Positions 1 through 8,286 of a DNA stretch of 64,000 nucleotides are shown here, in pieces (the stretch's first letter is position 1; every line of letters starts with the position of its first letter). The stretch lies in the NCBI GenBank assembly GCA_963768715.1, contig CAVYJC010000002.1, positions 186,001-250,000 on the forward strand. Reading direction: 5' to 3'. The notes below the pieces were generated by a model, which saw only the letters and a program-made list of their open reading frames with translations, did no database searches and was not told where the DNA came from. A program made the translations under genes and the position numbers. This stretch comes from DATKEJ01 sp963768715. Its GTDB lineage: Bacteria > Bacteroidota > Rhodothermia > Rhodothermales > DATKEJ01.

Positions 1-920
1 GAGGTTGTATTGTTCAGGATTCGGTAGTTGCCGGTCCCCGGCGTCTGCTGACTCCCCGCCTCGATGCCGTTTCCCGATCGTGGATTCGGGATGCCGCTGG
101 CATTCGAGTTGCCCCAACTCAAGTTACCTTCGATTACGGCGCCGACTCCGTTGACGTCGATGCCGTCATGGTTGTCCGTCGCGTGACCGTTGAGAAACAC
201 CTCGCTGGCACGGACTTCGATGTACGACGGCCCCAGCATACTGACGATCCCGACCTCGCCGTTCAATCCTACATAGCTGGAATCCACGGTCAATTCCGAA
301 ACGTCCGCCACGGACGTTGCTGCTTCCAGCACGATCCCGTGACCGGAGTTCGAGAACTCACCGGGCCCCGACCCGTCGGGCATGGGACCCACCAGGACTC
401 CGTGAATCCTCCGATTCGAGCCCGCCTGTCCGATCATTGCGTCGCCCTTTGCGACGATCCCGTTGCGACCTCCATAAATCGAAAGGCCCTCGATTTCGAT
501 ATCTGACGCGGCTCCGGATATCGACAAGCCGTCAAATCCGGAAGCGTTGATGGCAATCTCCGGCAGCTCGTACATCGGAAGCGGCAGCTCGGCAACGCCG
601 ACCGTGCCGCCCGTGCCGACGACGCCCGGATTCGTATCACCCTGGTTCACCGTCTGCGAAGAGCCAAGAATCCGCGTCCCACCATCGGTAATGTCAGGCA
701 AGGGACTGGCCAGCGTGATGGTCCACCAGAGTCCGTTGTAGCCGGCATCAGTATTTGGGATCGAGAACATGATGTCATCGGCGCCGAGCGTTGCGTTGGC
801 ATCGACGATGGCTTGCCTCAATGAGCCAGCGCCTGCGTCGGCCGTGTTCGTTACCAGAATCTGTTGTTGAGCAAAAAGAGTGGTCGTAATCCCGAGACAC
901 AACGCCAGTACGCTGTGCAT
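1..920 (-). CDS. Secreted parallel beta-helix surface protein (N-terminal part)
   Basis: Reading leftward from an ATG at 920, the frame stays open to the window edge (306 codons), so the C-terminus is missing. The first ~20 residues (MHSVLALCLGITTTLFAQQ) form a signal peptide. Next comes an N-terminal motif with GSLRQAI and DANA, typical of large beta-helix adhesins and polymorphic outer-membrane proteins (the CSLREAI-like motif). The rest is rich in short G-, N- and I-containing strands (for example GFDGLSISG and GISIEIEGL-type repeats), as expected for right-handed helix rungs. No Shine-Dalgarno is visible. The frame is open upstream of 920, but the signal peptide favours this ATG. Function is probably surface display or secretion; the substrate or partner is unknown. 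Confidence 0.75.
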   Translation of the reverse strand, partial: MHSVLALCLGITTTLFAQQQILVTNTADAGAGSLRQAIVDANATLGADDIMFSIPNTDAGYNGLWWTITLASPLPDITDGGTRILGSSQTVNQGDTNPGVVGTGGTVGVAELPLPMYELPEIAINASGFDGLSISGAASDIEIEGLSIYGGRNGIVAKGDAMIGQAGSNRRIHGVLVGPMPDGSGPGEFSNSGHGIVLEAATSVADVSELTVDSSYVGLNGEVGIVSMLGPSYIEVRASEVFLNGHATDNHDGIDVNGVGAVIEGNLSWGNSNASGIPNPRSGNGIEAGSQQTPGTGNYRILNNTT

Positions 921-1135
921 GTAGACAGAAGCGACGGAAGAACGATTTGGATGTAAGGATGCTTTCCATGCTAGGCTGGGGCCTGGAGCCCGTTTTCAGT
1001 GGACAACGATCGCTCTTAAAATAGTGTTCTTAAAGGAGCGAGCACAGGGGAAGATGAAGTCCCCTAAAGTGGCGAACCGTTAGGGTTCGTCGTATCATCG
1101 AGGCCAATTTGCGGCTGATACCGACGGCACCAGTG

Positions 1136-3058
1136 ATGTCCCGCTACCATACCACCCTGCTGCTATTCTTCTGCCTCGTTTGCACGGGTACGACGGTGGG
1201 ACAATCGGATTTCAGGATCGCTCCCTACGTGCAGAACCCTGATTTCACGAGCATGTCCGTAATCTGGTTCAGCAATTCGAGCACGCCGGGAATCGTGACC
1301 GTTTCGGATCAGTCCGGGGTGGTTGCTGCCGTTTCATCTGAGCCCGTCCAGGCTGCGGCCCTCGCCTACCCTATATGGGAGGTCAACACCCATCTGAACG
1401 AATTCCCGGGGGGAGTCGCCCCGGAACCGCCCTATAGACACCGCGTGCGTCTCGAAAACCTTCAGTGGGATACTGACTACAGCTACACCGTATCGCAAGG
1501 CGGCTCTCAATTCGAATCTACGTTTCACACTCCTCCGGGCATCCTTCGTTCGATTAGGTTCGCGGTTTACGGTGACTCGGAGACGGAGCCGGAATCCGAC
1601 GGCGCGAAGGTCGAGTGGACGGATCCGACCGGAGAATCGCCGGACCGGCGCTATCTCATCGACCAGACGCTCGGATACAGCAACAATCTGGAGATTCTCA
1701 GAGAACGTGACCTCGATTTCGTCGCGATTGCCGGAGATCTCGTACAATCAGGAGACGAGCAGCGGGACTGGGATCGTTTCTGGAGGCACCTTACGAGCCT
1801 GTCGACCGACTCGAGTCTGGCGGGTCGCGTGCCGGTTTACGCCGTGCCGGGGAACCATGAGTACTACGCCACGCCCTACGCGGGACAGGGCGAGTTGCCG
1901 AGGGAATACCGCCAGCCCTACTCCGAAGACGCCATGGCGCGATACCGGACGTATTTCGAGGCGCCAACCAACGGAACGGATGACGACCGGGAAGGACGAT
2001 ACTACCGATTCGACTACGGACCGGTCACAATCATTGCCATCGACGTCTGCAACAACGGACAGAATGGGTCATCGCAGGATACGAACCTGCAGCTGCTGGG
2101 AGAGGATGACCCGGGGGGTGGCCCGGCACCCTCGTTTTCTCCGGGCACCCCTCAGTACGAATGGCTTGAAGACCAGTTGGCTGATGCTCAGCAAGTCAGT
2201 CCCTTCACTTTCGTGCTGATGCACTATGCCGCCTATTCGGTGGGACCGCACGGATGGCCTGCGGGAAACGGGGACGAGGAGAACAATCTGTCGGGCGTCC
2301 CGGTTCGGGAATTGACGCCGCTCTTCCTTGAATACGGAGTCGACGCCGTATTTGCGGGACACGACGAAATATGGGAACGATCAGTAGTGGCGGGTACCGA
2401 GGTGCCGCCTGGCGGCGGTGAACGTCCCCACGAGATTCAGTTCTACGACGTCGGTACGGGCGGCGACGGACTTCGGGGGTCAGAACCCGGCCTCGAGAAT
2501 CCGTACCAGCAGTTCCTGGCCGATTCGGATGCGCCGGAAGTTTGGAATGGGCCGCAGTTGATCGAGGGCGGAAAGCACTACGGACATCTCGAAGTTTCAG
2601 TCGAGCGAACCGGAGAGCATGCCTGGGAGGCTACGCTGACCCCCGTCTATGCTTTCCCGCTCTTCGATGAGACGGGCACGCAGTATCAGGGCTACGAGCG
2701 GCGGGTCTACGATGACGTCGTAACGATCACGTCGGATGATAGTCCGAGCATTCTCGCTGCAGAAGGCGTGCTCCCAAATCGTCTCTCCCCTGAAGTTTCG
2801 GCAGCCTATCCGAATCCGACTTCAGGCAGAACGTCCATTCGACTCACACTGCCGGCGCCGTCTGACGTTGCAATAACGGCTTACGATGTTTTGGGGCGTT
2901 CGGTGCGGGATGTCGGGATAGAGCGACTGCCTGCAGGAACACGCATCGTGGAATGGGACGGCACCACCGACAAGGGAGATCGCGCGCCTCCGGGACTGTA
3001 CGTCATTCGTGTCGTGACGACAAGTGCTGTCTTTAGCCGGACGGTGGTGGTCCGTTAG
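1136..3058 (+). CDS. Secreted purple-acid-phosphatase-like metallophosphoesterase with T9SS C-terminal domain
   Basis: The ATG at 1136 gives 640 residues with a clean signal peptide ending near TTVGQ; a TTG at 1109 would put nine extra residues in front of it. Residues ~25-125 form a fibronectin-like domain as in purple acid phosphatases. The metallophosphoesterase core follows in the expected order: YGDSE near 145, AGDLVQSGD near 200, PGNHEYY near 237, MHYAAY near 360 and AGHDEIW near 407. The last ~90 residues (AYPNPTSGRTSI, then DVLGR, then GLYVIRV) match a type IX secretion sorting domain, so the enzyme is probably exported across the outer membrane and surface-attached or released. A role in phosphate-ester cleavage is inferred from the family. 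It is divergent from the beta-helix gene across a ~215-bp spacer. Confidence 0.88.
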   Translation: MSRYHTTLLLFFCLVCTGTTVGQSDFRIAPYVQNPDFTSMSVIWFSNSSTPGIVTVSDQSGVVAAVSSEPVQAAALAYPIWEVNTHLNEFPGGVAPEPPYRHRVRLENLQWDTDYSYTVSQGGSQFESTFHTPPGILRSIRFAVYGDSETEPESDGAKVEWTDPTGESPDRRYLIDQTLGYSNNLEILRERDLDFVAIAGDLVQSGDEQRDWDRFWRHLTSLSTDSSLAGRVPVYAVPGNHEYYATPYAGQGELPREYRQPYSEDAMARYRTYFEAPTNGTDDDREGRYYRFDYGPVTIIAIDVCNNGQNGSSQDTNLQLLGEDDPGGGPAPSFSPGTPQYEWLEDQLADAQQVSPFTFVLMHYAAYSVGPHGWPAGNGDEENNLSGVPVRELTPLFLEYGVDAVFAGHDEIWERSVVAGTEVPPGGGERPHEIQFYDVGTGGDGLRGSEPGLENPYQQFLADSDAPEVWNGPQLIEGGKHYGHLEVSVERTGEHAWEATLTPVYAFPLFDETGTQYQGYERRVYDDVVTITSDDSPSILAAEGVLPNRLSPEVSAAYPNPTSGRTSIRLTLPAPSDVAITAYDVLGRSVRDVGIERLPAGTRIVEWDGTTDKGDRAPPGLYVIRVVTTSAVFSRTVVVR

Positions 3059-3134
3059 GTCCGGGGTTCCGGGCATGCCCCGAACGAAACGAGGCTCCCC
3101 CAGGTTACAGGTACACACTCAAGCCGAGCGACCG

Positions 3135-3644
3135 CTAACGCTTCGCATACAACCCGTCGAATGCGTCACTCCAAGTCTTGCCACCGTCACTGGAGACTTG
3201 CCAGTACTGTCGAACTGTGCCGTCGGGATTGTCGAACCATGTGATCCGGTTCATGACCGTCTCGCCTTTCTGGTTGGTAGTCTCTCCCTCGAGCTTCATT
3301 TTCCCGTCGGCATAGTGGCCTTTGGTGTAGATCGTCGTCCCGTTTCGCCAGACCCAGAACTGCTCCCACTGGTCGGTCTTCGGATTGTAGAAATTGAGGC
3401 TCGATCCGGCCGAGCCGCCCGCGCCCGTCCAGTTCTCCTGAATGACGCAACCGTCCAGAATCGGCTTGACCAGATTGTGTCCGGCGAGCTTGCCCCCGGC
3501 TGTCACTTCCCAGTCCCCGATCCAGAAATCGAACTGATGTGACTTTTCACTGCTGGAGCAGCCCGGTGTCTGTGCGGCCGAGAGAAGGGGCGTGGCAAAA
3601 ACGAGCAGGCCCGCGGCCAGGTGAAATATCGATGTGCGAATCAT
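3135..3644 (-). CDS. Secreted lipocalin-like protein (DUF1579-like)
   Basis: The protein has 169 residues when started at the ATG at 3644; the frame extends to 3719, but the extension lies before the signal sequence. Residues 1-25 (MIRTSIFHLAAGLLVFATP) are a signal peptide. The mature part begins with HQFDFWIGDWEV, a signature of small secreted beta-barrel proteins of the DUF1579 type. W- and G-rich strands follow and the protein ends at DGLYAKR. Its function is unknown; such proteins are usually annotated as hypothetical. It converges with the phosphoesterase gene upstream. Confidence 0.7.
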   Translation of the reverse strand: MIRTSIFHLAAGLLVFATPLLSAAQTPGCSSSEKSHQFDFWIGDWEVTAGGKLAGHNLVKPILDGCVIQENWTGAGGSAGSSLNFYNPKTDQWEQFWVWRNGTTIYTKGHYADGKMKLEGETTNQKGETVMNRITWFDNPDGTVRQYWQVSSDGGKTWSDAFDGLYAKR

Positions 3645-3865
3645 GTTCAACGGGTCGTTTGATTGTGGGGATGTCGATCGACGGATCGTCGATCGGATGG
3701 TACAACGGATACTCCCCAAAATAATCTAGTGGTGCAAGGCAATTGCGAAGGGACGGCAGAGCCTCTTGGCAGCAATCGACGCTCTCGAATGCGGGACTCC
3801 GCGTTGCGGCCGGTACTTACATCACGCCACAACCGTTCTGCGCAAGAAGCACTGACGACACCGGC

Positions 3866-4063
3866 TCAAGGAGTATAGCGAGCGGCTTCAATTATGGACC
3901 AGAGATGGACGAGCCACCCCAGGAGGATCAGCCACAGCAGGCCGGCCAGCACGAAGTGAATCAGCGCCTTAAACGGCCGGCCCTGAACCAACTGGCCAAG
4001 TCCCGGGATGAAAAACGAGCATACGGCAGCAATCACGTTGCCTGCCGATCCCTGTCCTGTCAT
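3866..4063 (-). CDS. Small TM2-like membrane protein
   Basis: This is a 65-residue protein from an ATG at 4063. Residues ~10-30 contain FFIPGLGQLVQGRP, the motif seen in TM2-type two-helix membrane proteins. A second hydrophobic helix at ~35-55 (FVLAGLLWLILLGWLV) follows. No soluble domain is present. It stands alone, with ~170 bp to uxuA upstream. The function is unknown. The PGLGQ motif makes it more credible than a chance ORF. Confidence 0.6.
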   Translation of the reverse strand: MTGQGSAGNVIAAVCSFFIPGLGQLVQGRPFKALIHFVLAGLLWLILLGWLVHLWSIIEAARYTP

Positions 4064-4131
4064 AACGGAAATCGTTCGTTTCGAATGATCTTTTTCGTCT
4101 ACGAAGGGCGCGGCAATATGTGACAGTGGGG

Positions 4132-4147
4132 CGCACCTTTAGGTGCG
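4132..4147. repeat. Palindromic repeat, CGCACCT-TT-AGGTGCG
   Basis: A perfect inverted repeat with 7-bp arms and a TT centre, in the spacer between the TM2-like gene and uxuA. Related sequence with the core CACCTTTAAGTG and GTGCGTCGCAC occurs at 12484-12515 and 58969-59012, also between genes. It is probably a dispersed REP-like element. Confidence 0.55.
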
Positions 4148-4233
4148 AGGCACTTGCCTGGTGGCTGTCACACCTCCTCGTAGGCGGATCATGCAGGCAA
4201 ATGCGACCAATGAGTCATGTGCAATAACGGCAT

Positions 4234-5265
4234 TCAAACGTGTAGCCCCTCCCACAGACCGTACAGGTAGGTCGCTCCGAGAGCTCGATCGTACAGCCCG
4301 TAACCCGGCTGCCCGGTCTCGCCCCAGATCATGCGTCCGTGATCCGGCCGCATCGGCCCGGTGAAACCGAGGTCGCGGTAAGCCGCCATGACCTGGCGCA
4401 TGTCAACGTTCCCGAGGACCGACGGATGCGCCACCTCGTAGAACGAGCGCCTTCCGGTGTGCTTGACGTTGCGGCAATGCGCAAAATGGATGCGGGAGCC
4501 GAATTCCCGGATCATCGCCGGAAGGTCGTTGTCGGGATTTGCACCGAGACTACCCGTACAGAAAGTCAATCCGTTGGCGGGAACGTCAACGATCGAAAGG
4601 ATGCGGGCCAATGACGCCCGATCAGTCACGATGCGGGGCAACCCGAATACCGTCCAAGGGGGGTCGTCCGGATGAATCGCCATCACGACGCCGGCCTCGG
4701 CCGCGGCGGGAACTACGCGCTCCAGGAAATACTCGAGATGGTCCCAAAGCATTGACTCGTCGACTGTCGAATACGCATCCAACAGCCTCGCGAGCTCCGA
4801 TGACGAGACCGTTCGTCCCCATCCCGGGAGACCCTCCGTACCTTTCGACAAATCGAATGCCTGCAGGGCGGCGTCCTCGTAGCTCAGCGAATTGGATCCG
4901 TCGGGAGCCGGACGAGCCAGATCTGTTCGCATCCAGTCGAAAACCGGCATGAAGTTGTAGCAGACGACGGGAATCCCCGCCGCACCGATATTGGTCAGGC
5001 TTTCGCAGTATTGATCGATGAGCCGGTCACGCGACGGCCGCCCGAGCTTGATGTCCTCGTGTACATTCAGACTCTCCACGACACTCCAGACAAGCCCGGC
5101 GCTCTCGATTTCATCGACACTCCGCCGGATCCTCTCGAGCGTCCACACTTCGCCAACCGGGATGTCGTAACAGGCGGTTACAATGCCCGTAACCATGGGA
5201 ATCTGCCGGATATGTGCCAGCTGTATTGGATCGGAGGCGCCGTACCAGCGAAGTGAGAGGAGCAT
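4234..5265 (-). CDS. uxuA: D-mannonate dehydratase
   Basis: The protein has about 343 residues from ATG 5265 (an in-frame GTG sits just upstream at 5268). It starts LSLRWYGASDPI, the usual UxuA N-terminus, and carries the family landmarks GIVTACYDIPVGEVW near 30, VVESLNVHEDIK near 65, AIHPDDPPW near 200 and FAHCRNVKH near 270. It ends with RPDHGRMIWGE and the GYGLYDRALGATYLYGLWE block. UxuA dehydrates D-mannonate to 2-keto-3-deoxy-D-gluconate in hexuronate catabolism. No uxaC or uxaB gene lies next to it, so it is an isolated member of that pathway. It fits the general sugar-acid theme of the window. Confidence 0.93.
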   Translation of the reverse strand: MLLSLRWYGASDPIQLAHIRQIPMVTGIVTACYDIPVGEVWTLERIRRSVDEIESAGLVWSVVESLNVHEDIKLGRPSRDRLIDQYCESLTNIGAAGIPVVCYNFMPVFDWMRTDLARPAPDGSNSLSYEDAALQAFDLSKGTEGLPGWGRTVSSSELARLLDAYSTVDESMLWDHLEYFLERVVPAAAEAGVVMAIHPDDPPWTVFGLPRIVTDRASLARILSIVDVPANGLTFCTGSLGANPDNDLPAMIREFGSRIHFAHCRNVKHTGRRSFYEVAHPSVLGNVDMRQVMAAYRDLGFTGPMRPDHGRMIWGETGQPGYGLYDRALGATYLYGLWEGLHV

Positions 5266-5270
5266 CACGT

Positions 5271-5327
5271 AAGGAATTAAGAATTAAGAATTAAGGATTA
5301 AGAATTAGAATTAAGAATTAGAATTCG
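5271..5327. repeat. Short-word tandem repeat, GAATTAA type
   Basis: About eight imperfect copies of GAATTAA/AGAATTA fill the divergent spacer between uxuA and the propeller lipoprotein. Any promoters for these two genes must lie within or beside it. It is the first of about a dozen such spacer repeats in the window. Confidence 0.75.
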
Positions 5328-5336
5328 GAGACGGAT

Positions 5337-6299
5337 ATGCGGTCTTTGACCAACGATACGGGATTTGAATTTACGGATGCGAGGGCGGTTCTTTCGGCCG
5401 CACGTCGCATCTTAGCATTGTCGCTCGGACTCATTCTTGGTTCGTGCGCAACGGAGACGCCGGATAGCTCTGGTACGTCGGTCGGGTCTCCTGAGATTCT
5501 TGCCCCGGGCGTGATTTCAACGGAGGCGCCGGAATTCGCGGCGTCGTTTGCTCCGGATGGCAAAACGGTTTACTTCAACCGTGCTACACCCGATCGATTG
5601 AGTCTCGCAATTATGCGGTCGTATCAGATCGGTGGCGAATGGCAGGAACCGGATACGGCCTCCTTCTCCGGAACGTGGCTCGATGTCGATCCTTTCGTAG
5701 CGCCCGACGGCACCAGACTCTATTTCAGCTCTACACGCCCGACAGATCCAGAGGACAGCGTCATGAACTTCAACACGTGGGTCGTTCTCCTTTCGGAGGG
5801 CCGTGAGGGTGACCCGGCCCTGCTCCCGGCGCCTGTGAACTCCGATTCTGCGGACGTGTTCGTATCCGCCACGTCCGCGGGTGCCCTGTATTTCAGTTCG
5901 GGACGGGATGGCGTTATGCGGACCTACCGTGCTTCGACTGCCGGTACGGATGCCGAAATAACGATCGTCCCCATCGACATGAACGTTGCTTCCGGTATCG
6001 GCAATCCAGCCGTCTCTCAGGATGAGAATCACCTCGTCTTCGTGACACGCGCCGACAGTGGATTTGGCGGAGCGGACATCTTCATCAGCTCGCACACCGC
6101 CGATGGATGGTCGCGCGGACGTATCCTCCCCGCGCCGATTAATTCAGCTTTCACCGATTTTGCACCGTCGTGGTCACCCGACGGACGTTACCTGTACTTC
6201 ACTTCGGAACGACCCGGGCTCTCGGGCCCGGTCGATGCCAACACCAGGCCGCCGGGAGACATTTATCGGGTACCGGTCGAGATGGTTGTTGGGGACTAG
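5337..6299 (+). CDS. TolB/PD40-type beta-propeller lipoprotein
   Basis: The protein has 320 residues from ATG 5337, with a GGAG about 7 bases upstream. A long, partly polar N-terminus leads to a lipobox (SLGLILGSC), with the lipidated Cys near residue 37. The rest holds several PD40 repeats: FAPDGKTVYF, VAPDGTRLYFSS, VSQDENHLVFVT and WSPDGRYLYFTSERP, consistent with a six-bladed propeller anchored in a membrane. Such proteins bind ligands or partner proteins; the specific role is unknown. It converges with moeZ, with only 4 bp between the stops. Confidence 0.8.
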   Translation: MRSLTNDTGFEFTDARAVLSAARRILALSLGLILGSCATETPDSSGTSVGSPEILAPGVISTEAPEFAASFAPDGKTVYFNRATPDRLSLAIMRSYQIGGEWQEPDTASFSGTWLDVDPFVAPDGTRLYFSSTRPTDPEDSVMNFNTWVVLLSEGREGDPALLPAPVNSDSADVFVSATSAGALYFSSGRDGVMRTYRASTAGTDAEITIVPIDMNVASGIGNPAVSQDENHLVFVTRADSGFGGADIFISSHTADGWSRGRILPAPINSAFTDFAPSWSPDGRYLYFTSERPGLSGPVDANTRPPGDIYRVPVEMVVGD

Positions 6300-6303
6300 C
6301 TGT

Positions 6304-7485
6304 CTAGTACTCCTGCACGCTCGGATCGATCTCGCGCGCCCAAGCAAGGATGCCGCCGGCCAGATTATAGGCGCGGCGATAGCCCGCATCATGCAGGATC
6401 TCGACGGCTGTCGCCGAACGAACCCCGGATCGACAGTGGACAATGATCTCGTCGTCCTTTCCAGCCTTCAGTTCTGCGAGACGGTTGGCCAGTTCATCAT
6501 GTGGGATGAGCTGATCGGCGTGCAGCGTTGCGATGTCGGCCTCGAACGGTTTCCGAACGTCGAGGACGAACGGCGCCCGGCCGCTGTCGCGACGGGCCTT
6601 CAGATCCCAAACCGAAACCTCCGGCACGCCTTCATCGGCGGATACGTGCTCCGGTTGGCCGGGGATGCCGCAGAACTGCTCGTAGTCGATCAATTCGGTG
6701 ACTGTGGGGTGTTCGCCGCAAACGGGGCAGTCTGGATTCTTGCGAACCTTGAGCGTACGGAACGACATTTCAAGCGCATCGAACAGCAGCAGCCGGCCCA
6801 CGAGCGGCTCACCAATCCCCAAGAGCAGCTTGATAACCTCGGTGGCCTGAATCGTGCCCATCAATCCGGGAAGGACCCCAAGCACGCCTCCTTCGGCACA
6901 TGACGGAACGAGACCCGGAGGCGGCGGCTCCGGATATAGGCAACGGTAGCACGGACCATCTTCCGTCCCAAATACCGACGCCTGGCCCTCAAACTGGTAG
7001 ATCGAAGCGTAGGCATTGGGCGTACCCGTCAGCACGCACGCGTCGTTGACCAGGTATCGCGTAGGGAAGTTGTCGGTCCCGTCGGCAACCACGTCGTAAT
7101 CGCGGAAGAGCTCGAGCGCATTTTCACTGGATAAACGCAGCTCGTGGAGATCGAGTTGAACATTCGGATTGATGTCCATCAGTCGATCACGCGCGGATTC
7201 CAGTTTCGGTCTCCCGACGTCGCTGGTACCGTGCAAGACCTGCCGCTGCAGATTCGTTTCGTCGACGTAGTCGAAATCAACAATCCCGATGCGTCCCACG
7301 CCGGCCGCCGTCAGATAGAGCGCCATAGGTGACCCCAATCCTCCTGCGCCAATGAGCAGGGCGGATGAGGCTTTCAACTTCTTCTGTCCCTCAAGGCCGA
7401 CTTCCGGCAGCGTCAGATGACGCTGGTATCGGAGCAATTCCTCGCGGGTGAGATCCACTTCTCTTGACAATGTGGTGGTTTCCAT
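6304..7485 (-). CDS. moeZ: MoeZ-like adenylyltransferase/sulfurtransferase (ThiF + rhodanese)
   Basis: This 393-residue protein has two domains. Residues ~15-270 are a ThiF/MoeB adenylating domain with the nucleotide loop LLIGAGGLGSPMA near 45, DFDYVDETNLQRQ near 70 and two Cys pairs for zinc (CYRC and CPVC). Residues ~285-393 are a rhodanese domain with the active Cys in VHCRSGVRSA. In mycobacteria MoeZ adenylates the C-terminal Gly-Gly of CysO and transfers sulfur to make the thiocarboxylate. The gene is last in a cysM-mec-cysO-moeZ operon, 45 bp after cysO, which supports that assignment over a purely molybdopterin role. Confidence 0.92.
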   Translation of the reverse strand: METTTLSREVDLTREELLRYQRHLTLPEVGLEGQKKLKASSALLIGAGGLGSPMALYLTAAGVGRIGIVDFDYVDETNLQRQVLHGTSDVGRPKLESARDRLMDINPNVQLDLHELRLSSENALELFRDYDVVADGTDNFPTRYLVNDACVLTGTPNAYASIYQFEGQASVFGTEDGPCYRCLYPEPPPPGLVPSCAEGGVLGVLPGLMGTIQATEVIKLLLGIGEPLVGRLLLFDALEMSFRTLKVRKNPDCPVCGEHPTVTELIDYEQFCGIPGQPEHVSADEGVPEVSVWDLKARRDSGRAPFVLDVRKPFEADIATLHADQLIPHDELANRLAELKAGKDDEIIVHCRSGVRSATAVEILHDAGYRRAYNLAGGILAWAREIDPSVQEY

Positions 7486-7530
7486 ATACGGTCGGTTAAG
7501 ATAGCGGTTCGCAAACGTTCCTTGCCATGA

Positions 7531-7830
7531 TCACCCACCCGCCACGGCCGGAATGATAGCCAACTGATCTCCTTCCTTGAGTACGGTATCGTACCCGTCG
7601 AGATATCGAACGTCCTCGTCGTTCACGTAAATGTTGACGAACGACCGAAGGGACCCTTCCGCATCGAAGAGATGCGACTCGAGCGAGCGGTACTTGCTCG
7701 TGAGGTCCCTTATCGCGCTCAGAACGGTGCCTCCGGCGACCGACACCTCCGCACTGTTGTCGGTGAACTTCCTCAGCACGGTGGGAATGCGTACGGAAAC
7801 TCGGGCTTCTGTTTCTACTGCCTGCGTCAT
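7531..7830 (-). CDS. cysO: CysO-type sulfur carrier protein (ThiS/MoaD fold)
   Basis: A 99-residue ubiquitin-like protein. From memory, its sequence closely parallels mycobacterial CysO: VSVRIPTVLRKFT near the start, FVNIYVNDEDVRY in the middle and the terminal tail AIIPAVAGG. The exposed Gly-Gly tail is the thiocarboxylation site. CysO-COSH donates sulfide to O-phosphoserine on CysM, giving a CysO-cysteine adduct. It sits between mec and moeZ in the order expected for the pathway, 18 bp after mec. Confidence 0.92.
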   Translation of the reverse strand: MTQAVETEARVSVRIPTVLRKFTDNSAEVSVAGGTVLSAIRDLTSKYRSLESHLFDAEGSLRSFVNIYVNDEDVRYLDGYDTVLKEGDQLAIIPAVAGG

Positions 7831-7848
7831 GTTATCTATTGTTTTAAG

Positions 7849-8286
7849 TCACACAATTTCAATTACTTCCTCAGTGAAGGCAGAACGATCGTCTGCCAGC
7901 GTCCAAGCGGTCAGGTCGCCAGGTTCACCGTCGTTAACCGACGTAATCACGTAGACGAACTCGGGAAACGTTGCCTCCGCGAGATCCGTCGCGGAAGGCC
8001 GCGCAGGATGGTCGGGATGCGAGTGATAGAATCCGACGATGTCGAGTCCACGCCGCTGTGCCTCGCGGTCGGCTATCAGATAGTCTCCCGGCGCGATGGT
8101 ATATCGGCGTTCGCGATTTTCGGAACGGACGTTCTCCGCCGCCTCCGCGGCAACGATTACTTTTCGGCCTCCGGCATGTAAATGTCCCAGCAGGAATCCA
8201 CAGCACTCCTCGGGATAACGTGTGCGTCCGTGACTCCGCACGGCCTCCAGCACATCCTTCTCAGCTTGAACGCTCATCTTGGTCAT
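7849..8286 (-). CDS. mec: Mec-type JAMM/MPN metallopeptidase (CysO-cysteine hydrolase)
   Basis: A 145-residue single-domain JAMM protease. The zinc motif is complete: E26/E27 in YPEECCGFL, then H88-S-H90 and D101 in YHSHPDHPARPSATD. Small bacterial JAMM proteins of this size release cysteine from the CysO-cysteine adduct (Mec+ in Mycobacterium tuberculosis). The start overlaps the cysM stop by 4 bp, so the two are probably translationally coupled. The neighbours cysM and cysO make the assignment strong. Confidence 0.9.
   Translation of the reverse strand: MTKMSVQAEKDVLEAVRSHGRTRYPEECCGFLLGHLHAGGRKVIVAAEAAENVRSENRERRYTIAPGDYLIADREAQRRGLDIVGFYHSHPDHPARPSATDLAEATFPEFVYVITSVNDGEPGDLTAWTLADDRSAFTEEVIEIV

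Noticed and set aside
775..969. 64-codon minus-strand ORF at the left edge
   Set aside because: It overlaps the beta-helix signal peptide in another frame and is Arg-rich without motifs.
3059..3110. Terminator after the phosphoesterase gene
   Set aside because: GGGCATGCCC and CGGGG/CCCCG can pair, but no T run follows on either strand.
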